Of a stretch of DNA of 64,000 bases, positions 58,463 through 64,000 are shown piece after piece; the stretch's first letter is position 1; each line of letters opens with the position of its first letter. A model generated the notes under the pieces. That model was given only the letters and a program-made list of their open reading frames with translations. It searched no databases and had not been told where the DNA came from. The translations under genes and the position numbers were made by a program. Source of the DNA: Chlamydiales bacterium (GTDB lineage: Bacteria > Chlamydiota > Chlamydiia > Chlamydiales > JAJFMA01); contig JAUXSF010000041.1 of the NCBI GenBank assembly GCA_030679955.1, positions 1 through 64,000 on the forward strand, in the 5' to 3' direction.

Positions 58463-59612
58463 TATCTGTAGGGCCGTTGACAATATCGTCTAAAAGCTCT
58501 TCTACCGCTCTAAAGTCTACATCAAAGATATCTGTAGTGGAAACAAGCTCATTGTTTGTAGATTCAGCAAGCCTGGGCAAATCTGTCTTGGATACATCCA
58601 CACTAACCTCTGCAGATAACCCAAGCAAAAGCGGATATTCCGCGCGATCTTTAAGATTAAGCGCTATGCGCACAGGAACCCTTTGGACAATTTTTATCCA
58701 GTTTCCCGTGGCATTCTGAGGGGGTATTAATGAGAAGATACTGCCCGTTCCAGAGCTAATACCCACGACCTTTCCAACAAACTTTACATTCTTACCAAAC
58801 ATGTCAAAGGTCATGTGAGCGGGTTGACCGATACGTATACGCTTTAACTGCGTCTCCTGAAAGTTAGCATCTACCCATGCTTTATCGCAGGAAACAATAG
58901 ACATCAATGGCGCAGAGGGCGCCAAATATTGCCCTACATGTACTTGTCGTTGCGCAACGTAACCGCAAATGGGAGCGCGTATCTCGCAACGAGCCAGCCT
59001 GTAGTAAGCATCGCGAACACTCCCCCTCGCTAGCTGTATCCTAGGATGATCTGCAAGCTTAGTGGCGCCAATACCATCCTGCGCCATCTTCAGCTGCGTC
59101 TCAGCCTCTCTAAGGCTTAGCTTAGCAAGGGCGTAGTTATTCTCAGCCTGCGAAAATTCGTCTTTAGACACGGCTAAGGAACCTACTAGCCCTTTACGGC
59201 TATCGTAATTGACTCTAGCTTGCTCTAAGAGCGTCTCTTTAGCCTCTACATTATCCTTGGCGCTGTTTAGCTGTTCGTACATTTGACGTACTTGCAAAAC
59301 TGTGGAGGAAAAGGAGGCTAATTGCATGTCATAAGCGATCTTGTATGGAGTGCGATCCAACAGCACAAGAAGCTGCCCCTCCTCTACCCGCTCATTGTTA
59401 TCAGCAAAAATCGTCACTGCAGTACCAGGAATCACAGAGGTTATTCGCACGGTATTACCGCCAGCGTAAGCATCACCTGTGAACTCCACATTGCGGTAAA
59501 GCATGTGATAGACCAAATAGATGCATATAGCCACCAAGGCTAGCAACAATGTCACTATTGTCAAAGTTCTACCGCGACTTCTAGGAGCCGCTACAACCTC
59601 TTCACTCGCCAT
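58455..59612 (-). CDS. emrA: EmrA/HlyD-family membrane-fusion adaptor
   Basis: 385 residues. N-terminal anchor helix ~15-37 (LTIVTLLLALVAICIYLVYH). Lipoyl halves flank a helical hairpin (VIPGTAVTIFADNNERVEEG ... RCEIRAPICGYVAQRQVHVG). Beta-barrel part WVDANFQETQLKRIRIGQP is a classic EmrA motif. It links EmrB to the outer-membrane channel. Overlaps both neighbours by a few nucleotides, so translationally coupled. Confidence 0.92.
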   Translation of the reverse strand: MASEEVVAAPRSRGRTLTIVTLLLALVAICIYLVYHMLYRNVEFTGDAYAGGNTVRITSVIPGTAVTIFADNNERVEEGQLLVLLDRTPYKIAYDMQLASFSSTVLQVRQMYEQLNSAKDNVEAKETLLEQARVNYDSRKGLVGSLAVSKDEFSQAENNYALAKLSLREAETQLKMAQDGIGATKLADHPRIQLARGSVRDAYYRLARCEIRAPICGYVAQRQVHVGQYLAPSAPLMSIVSCDKAWVDANFQETQLKRIRIGQPAHMTFDMFGKNVKFVGKVVGISSGTGSIFSLIPPQNATGNWIKIVQRVPVRIALNLKDRAEYPLLLGLSAEVSVDVSKTDLPRLAESTNNELVSTTDIFDVDFRAVEELLDDIVNGPTDNG

Positions 59613-61062
59613 CGCAATCTCCTATACAATCGGCATGGTAGCCGCCGCCCAAAGCCTTAACCAGAGACAAAATAGACTGCAATGTATTGCCCAACATTAA
59701 TGCCTGTTGATCACATGTTAATATTAATCGCTCTTCGGTAGCTAAAACATCCACGCGCGACGCGAGGTTGCTTTGCAGACGCGATTCAATGCATTCCAGC
59801 ATTGACCTAACGTTATCACACTGATACTGACTATGCTCAAGCTGCTTTGAAGTGGCTTGGACAGTCGTAATACCATCCAAAACCTCTTTAGTAGCATTTA
59901 GCACCAATTGGTTATATTGCGTAACAGCAAGATCATATTCGACCTCGCGTCCACGCAAATTAGCTACCCCCGCTGCAGGGTCATATAATGGCAAACTAAT
60001 TGCGGGCCCCACACTGTAGTCAACACTGTTAGGTTGAAACCATTCATTCCAGTGGATCGTCTGATATCCGATCATTCCCAAGAGGTTGATATCAGGATAA
60101 AATCGAGCCCGCGCAGACTTTATCTGATGGCCAGCAGCCTGAATCATCCATAACTGAGATTGAATATCAGGCCTGCGAGCCAACAAGTGCAGCGGTAGAT
60201 CAACCGGTAAAGGTACGCTCGGCAAAGGCCTACGCATCACCTCGATGTTCGGAATACACTCATCAAAAGATTCGCCAATATAGGATTGCAACTGGTGTTC
60301 TTGAATTGAAACTTCTGCGCAGAACTGAATATGCATCTGCTCAGCCTGTGATAAACCATTTTGAGCATTGGCCAACATGAAGCAGGAATCGACACCACTA
60401 GTCACTCGTTGCTCAATCAAATCGAGGTTAGCCCGCCGGCAAGCAACCAATTCCTCGGCAAATTCCGCGCGCTGATAAGCGATTTGTAACTTAAAATAGG
60501 CATCGGCCACAGCTAGACTTAAGTTCAAGCGTGCCAGTGCCTCGTCAGCTACACGAGCATACGCATCCCCCACGGACGCCATGACCATTTGACGCGTCTT
60601 ACCCCACAAATCGAAGTCATACAAAAGGTTCAAATGCAGATCATATTCAGTAAAATGTAAAGGCACCTGGTTAGGAGTGACAAAGCTTGGACCAAAGGGC
60701 ACCAACGAGGTTTCACTAAGCTTTTGGCTGGTAATAGAACCTATTGCGGTAACAGTAGGATTCAACCGACTACGTGCCAGATCCGAACGATATTTAGCCG
60801 CAAATATCTGTAAACGAGCAGCTTGTGCCGAAGGATGCCGACACAGAGTTCTCTCTATGCAGTCATTAAGCTGCTCGTCGCCAAAGATAATCCACCATTC
60901 GCTAGGTATTTCATCCACCGGATCAAAAGCAGTATCGCAGGAAACTGCAGATATAGCCTCTGAAAGAGCTGATGAAGGCACGCAGATGGGATCTACCCAG
61001 CAGCTGGAGCGGCAGCCAGAAATACAAAGTAGTGACAAAAGCGCAGCGACCGTTCGAAGCAC
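59602..61062 (-). CDS. TolC/NodT-type outer-membrane efflux lipoprotein
   Basis: 486 residues. Lipoprotein signal at 1-17 (TVAALLSLLCISGC, lipidated Cys17). Two OEP repeats form the trans-periplasmic tunnel: RHPSAQAARLQIFAAKYRSD, DLPLHLLARRPDIQSQLWMI (the RPDI motif), and ARARFYPDINLLGMIGYQ. First gene of the TolC-EmrA-EmrB operon. Its mRNA starts near repeat 61111-61242. Confidence 0.92.
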   Translation of the reverse strand: MLRTVAALLSLLCISGCRSSCWVDPICVPSSALSEAISAVSCDTAFDPVDEIPSEWWIIFGDEQLNDCIERTLCRHPSAQAARLQIFAAKYRSDLARSRLNPTVTAIGSITSQKLSETSLVPFGPSFVTPNQVPLHFTEYDLHLNLLYDFDLWGKTRQMVMASVGDAYARVADEALARLNLSLAVADAYFKLQIAYQRAEFAEELVACRRANLDLIEQRVTSGVDSCFMLANAQNGLSQAEQMHIQFCAEVSIQEHQLQSYIGESFDECIPNIEVMRRPLPSVPLPVDLPLHLLARRPDIQSQLWMIQAAGHQIKSARARFYPDINLLGMIGYQTIHWNEWFQPNSVDYSVGPAISLPLYDPAAGVANLRGREVEYDLAVTQYNQLVLNATKEVLDGITTVQATSKQLEHSQYQCDNVRSMLECIESRLQSNLASRVDVLATEERLILTCDQQALMLGNTLQSILSLVKALGGGYHADCIGDCDGE

Positions 61063-61110
61063 CTAACTCCCTCTCCCTTAAAAAAAAGAACCTATAGCAA
61101 GTTCAACCAA

Positions 61111-61242
61111 GGAATTCAACGCAAAGACGCAAAGACACGAAGGTATATAAGAGGTATAAGCAATAAATCACTATTAGTTAACATCTTACACTTCAACTAT
61201 TCTTTCTGTCTTAGCGCCTCTGCGTCTTTGCGTTGAATTCCT
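61111..61242. repeat. ACGCAAAG palindromic element with long loop
   Basis: GGAATTCAACGCAAAGACGC at the left and GCGTCTTTGCGTTGAATTCC at the right. The arms are perfect complements separated by ~90 nt. It sits between the divergent efflux operon and the alkylsulfatase gene. Confidence 0.8.
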
Positions 61243-61285
61243 TTTCAGTGATATAGAAAGAAATCTACATAAAATTAGGAGCGTT

Positions 61286-63235
61286 ATGATCAGATTGTGG
61301 ATTTTGGTATTGTTAACACTTCACTGCAATGGCTACTCGCAACCAGCTACCTCACATACCGCGGAAGCCAACCAAGCAATGCTCTCCCAACTTCCCTTTC
61401 AAAACCAACAGGACTTTGAAGAGATCAACCGCGGCTTCATCGCCCCTCTACCTAACAATGGCATTATCAGAAACTCCAAGGGAGAGGTGGTTTGGGACCT
61501 TAGCAAATATGCCTTTCTAAACACCGACGAACCAGCTCCTAATTCTGTAAATCCCAGCCTATGGCGTCAGGGACGCCTTTTATGGAAATCGGGCCTGTTT
61601 AAGGTGACGGAAGGCATCTATCAAGTGCGCGGCGCTGACGTCTCCAACATGACTATCATTGAAGGCAAAAGTGGTATCATCATTATTGATCCATTGGTAT
61701 CGCAAGCCACTGCCAAAGCAGCTTTAGAGCTCTATTACGAGAATAGACCCAAGAGACCCATCACAACAGTGCTCTACACCCACAGCCATATCGATCATTT
61801 TGGTGGCGTGAAGGGCGTGATCTCACAGGATGATGTCGACAGCGGAAAAATTCGCATTTATGCTCCAGAAGGATTCACAGAGGCAGCATTGGAAGAAAAC
61901 GTCATGGCTGGCAATGCCATGGGCAGGCGAGCATCTTACATGTACGGAAACCTGTTAAAGCCTGGTCCTGAAGGACAAATGACATCGGGCTTAGGAATGA
62001 CAACATCCAGTGGCGAACCTTCACTAATACTTCCGACTGATCTCATCAGCAAAACGGGCCAAGAAGCCACCATAGACGGCATCAAGTTCGTCTTCTTATT
62101 TGCACCGGATTCAGAAGCACCAGCGGAGATGCTTTTCTACTTACCCGAATTTAAAGCTATAGGCTCTGCAGAAGATGCCTCACATACCATGCATAACCTC
62201 TACACTCTGCGAGGAGCGAAAGTACGCGACGCACGACTTTGGGCTAAATATCTCAATCAAACAATCGATCTATTTGGCTCACAAGCGGATGTTATATTCG
62301 GCCAACATCACTGGCCAATCTGGGGAAGGGAAAGCGTCATCGACTTTCTAGAGAAACAACGCGATCTGTACAAGTACATACACGATCAAACCCTGCGCTT
62401 AGCTAACCAGGGATACACAATGATCGAAATTGCGGAGATGATTAAGTTACCCGAAAGCCTAGCTAAAGAATGGTACAATCGTGGCTACTACGGCAGCCTA
62501 AACCACAACGCGAAAGCTGTCTACGATTTCTACCTGGGGTGGTTCGATGGTAACCCATCAACTCTACACCAACTGCCGCCCACAGAGGCGAGTAAAAAGT
62601 ACCTCGAGTATATGGGAGGAGCCAATTCAGTCATCGAAAAGGCTCGAGAAGACTACAACAAAGGCAACTACCGCTGGGCAGCACAAGTGCTGAATCATGT
62701 CGTCTTCGCAGATCCAAACAATAAGGACGCCAAAGCTCTGCTTGCTAACACTCTAGAACAAATGGGTTTTCAAACAGAAAATGGCCCATGGCGTAATTTC
62801 TATCTGACGGGTGCCAAAGAGCTCCGAGAAGGGATCCGGCACCTCCCAGCACCAAGCCCCGCTAGCCCAGATATCATCGCGGCAATGCCCACCCATACGC
62901 TATTTGACTATCTAGCCATACGCTTAGATGGGATAAAAGCTAGCACAAGCCCGATGGTCCTAAACGTAAATCTGCCAGACTTAAATCAAAAATATGTTCT
63001 GCAGATTAAAAATGGCGTCCTAAACCACTACGCAGGCAAGAATAGCAAGCATGCGATAGCCACAGCCAGTATCAATCGCTCAGATTTTGATGATGTTATC
63101 CTGGGAAAAGTCACGGCCGAGCAACTCATCAAGTCAAAAAAACTGACTATTGAGGGTAACAAAAGCGCCATCTACCGCTTCCTGGGACTTCTGGATAAAT
63201 TTGAGTTTTGGTTCCCCATCGTTACTCCAAGATAG
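61286..63235 (+). CDS. metallo-beta-lactamase-fold alkylsulfatase (SdsA1/Bds1 type)
   Basis: 649 residues, AGGAG 4 nt before the ATG. Signal peptide ~1-20. MBL domain with TVLYTHSHIDHFGGVKGV (metal-binding HSHIDH), FKAIGSAEDASHTMHNLYTL and FGQHHWPIWG. A helical dimerisation region (~400-520, LNHNAKAVYDFYLGWFDGNP) follows, then a C-terminal SCP2-like domain (~535-645). These enzymes split alkyl sulfates such as SDS into alcohol and sulfate. All metal ligands are intact. Length and domain order match the family. Confidence 0.93.
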   Translation: MIRLWILVLLTLHCNGYSQPATSHTAEANQAMLSQLPFQNQQDFEEINRGFIAPLPNNGIIRNSKGEVVWDLSKYAFLNTDEPAPNSVNPSLWRQGRLLWKSGLFKVTEGIYQVRGADVSNMTIIEGKSGIIIIDPLVSQATAKAALELYYENRPKRPITTVLYTHSHIDHFGGVKGVISQDDVDSGKIRIYAPEGFTEAALEENVMAGNAMGRRASYMYGNLLKPGPEGQMTSGLGMTTSSGEPSLILPTDLISKTGQEATIDGIKFVFLFAPDSEAPAEMLFYLPEFKAIGSAEDASHTMHNLYTLRGAKVRDARLWAKYLNQTIDLFGSQADVIFGQHHWPIWGRESVIDFLEKQRDLYKYIHDQTLRLANQGYTMIEIAEMIKLPESLAKEWYNRGYYGSLNHNAKAVYDFYLGWFDGNPSTLHQLPPTEASKKYLEYMGGANSVIEKAREDYNKGNYRWAAQVLNHVVFADPNNKDAKALLANTLEQMGFQTENGPWRNFYLTGAKELREGIRHLPAPSPASPDIIAAMPTHTLFDYLAIRLDGIKASTSPMVLNVNLPDLNQKYVLQIKNGVLNHYAGKNSKHAIATASINRSDFDDVILGKVTAEQLIKSKKLTIEGNKSAIYRFLGLLDKFEFWFPIVTPR

Positions 63236-63313
63236 GAATTAAACGCAAAGACGCAGAGACGCAGAGAATAATTTACCCCTCTTAGCGCCTCGGCGCCTTT
63301 GCGTCAAATTCCC
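63236..63313. repeat. ACGCAAAG palindromic element
   Basis: GGAATTAAACGCAAAGACGC at the left and GGCGCCTTTGCGTCAAATTC at the right, directly after the alkylsulfatase stop and before the minus-strand gene 63318-63995. Confidence 0.75.
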
Positions 63314-63317
63314 CAAA

Positions 63318-63995
63318 TTACCCCCTAATAACTTCGGCGCCACGCGTCAGATTAAGCCTTGGAATAGCCATTTTTAAGGCGGCTCCAATCGATTTATTCA
63401 AATCACCGGGGTTGCGCATCATCATGCATCCCTCCCCTTGCTTATGGCGAAAATCCTGGCCCATTCTAGCTCTAGACAAGATAGGACGTCCCTCAGCCAT
63501 AGCCATCAGCGTTTTCAATACATCCTGCTTCAAATCGTCACTAGGAGCGTTCGCATAAAGCAACAATAGCATGCGAAATTTACCACGATCTATCTGCTCT
63601 TTGCAGGGCGATGTGGTAGCCTGCTTGCATGCTTTAGCACGCGAGTCAAGATCCTGGATACCCATTCCTTGGTTAAAGGCAGTAATCATCAAATTCGCCT
63701 CTTCAATCATCGAGGATTCAAGATTCCACCACAAAACCTTCTCATCTTTTGTTAGGGATTGAGGGTTGTGAAGGATCTTTTGTCGAATCTCGGCAAAAGG
63801 TGTCGCACTCTCTAACTTTTGATATTCACGAGATAAGGTCTGTGCGATATTCCGATGAGCGTCCAGCCAGGCCTGCTTATCCCCTTCTCCACGACAAGTG
63901 AAAAAGTAACCCGAGGAAGTGGGAGACCGTTTGCCCAATTCAAAATTCTCTGGCCGCCCCAACTCCTCTCGCAAAGCATCAGCAAAATTACTCAT
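63318..63995 (-). CDS. hypothetical protein, possibly continuing beyond the window
   Basis: 225 residues from an ATG at 63995. Not recognised. Helical and soluble, with two Cys-containing stretches (RAKACKQATTSPCKEQIDRG) and a charged N-terminus (FADALREELGRPENFELGKR). The first ATG lies only five bases from the window edge, so a longer protein starting outside is possible. Confidence 0.65.
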   Translation of the reverse strand: MSNFADALREELGRPENFELGKRSPTSSGYFFTCRGEGDKQAWLDAHRNIAQTLSREYQKLESATPFAEIRQKILHNPQSLTKDEKVLWWNLESSMIEEANLMITAFNQGMGIQDLDSRAKACKQATTSPCKEQIDRGKFRMLLLLYANAPSDDLKQDVLKTLMAMAEGRPILSRARMGQDFRHKQGEGCMMMRNPGDLNKSIGAALKMAIPRLNLTRGAEVIRG

Positions 63996-64000
63996 GGTCA

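Noticed and set aside
1-64000. CRISPR arrays, tRNA or rRNA genes
   Set aside because: I found no regularly spaced identical repeats of CRISPR size and no tRNA-like clover-leaf or rRNA signature. The repeats present are short or palindromic.

Overview
The window looks like chromosome of an environmental (amoeba-associated, Parachlamydiales-like) chlamydia. The best evidence is the block glyA - clpP - dapF - UPF0158 at 32.5-37.1 kb, which follows the C. trachomatis order CT432-CT431-CT430-CT429, with a long chlamydial-type SHMT. Next is a CT398-like coiled-coil/zinc-ribbon gene beside a bacterial type A RNase P RNA. The window also carries genes with eukaryote-like domains that are typical of chlamydiae living in protists: an OTU protease, a BTB/POZ protein, MORN-repeat proteins and a PI4-kinase-like secreted protein. 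The assignment rests on gene content and order; no rRNA or tRNA gene was seen.

Layout. (1) 0.1-8.2 kb is an accessory region. It holds a small paralogous family of predicted membrane proteins (three intact, two decayed), which I read as a hydrophobic anchor followed by two ubiquitin-like domains. The family is interleaved with an IS3 element whose transposase is frameshifted and with two decayed copies of an AAA_14/DUF4143 ATPase. (2) 8.3-11.7 kb has three MORN-repeat genes on the minus strand. (3) 12.1-22.8 kb is one plus-strand chemosensory operon, cheW-cheR(TPR)-cheW-cheA(REC)-mcp-mcp-cheB-REC/histidine kinase. It is built like the Pseudomonas Wsp (alternative cellular function) system, with a histidine kinase in the place of the diguanylate cyclase WspR and no flagellar or CheY gene nearby. 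(4) 22.8-24.2 kb encodes an AbiEi-like antitoxin domain fused to a trypsin-like protease, preceded by a perfect 11-bp palindrome. (5) 24.8-37.1 kb is mostly housekeeping: YbiT-type ABC-F, SpoU methyltransferase, FolE, RNase P RNA, CT398-like protein, PfkB kinase, FadL porin, GlyA, ClpP, DapF and a UPF0158 protein with a histone-H1-like tail.

(6) 37.2-45 kb alternates effector-like and metabolic genes: PI4K-like protein, OTU protease, a His-rich membrane protein, a regulator-PhzF fusion with DUF2000, HAD proteins and a DUF5919-like protein. (7) 44.9-50.3 kb has a photolyase, a type II NADH dehydrogenase, an orphan OLD-type TOPRIM protein, a glyoxalase-fold protein and, unexpectedly, a PEP-CTERM surface protein. 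(8) 50.6-53.9 kb is a four-gene minus-strand operon (secreted peptide, BTB protein, kinase-like protein, HAD hydrolase). (9) 54.8-56.9 kb encodes a membrane-anchored ClpB-D1-like AAA+ protein. (10) 56.9-61.1 kb is a complete EmrAB-TolC type efflux operon, followed by an alkylsulfatase and a partly resolved hypothetical gene.

Several kinds of short intergenic repeat are scattered through the window: an ACGCAAAGACGC palindromic element (six copies), a TGGAC-N5 short-period repeat (five sites), a pair of GGCAAAGAA elements, and one 28-bp perfect hairpin. Taken together, the genes suggest an intracellular bacterium with a large set of host-ubiquitin and host-membrane directed proteins, combined with an unusually elaborate chemosensory system.
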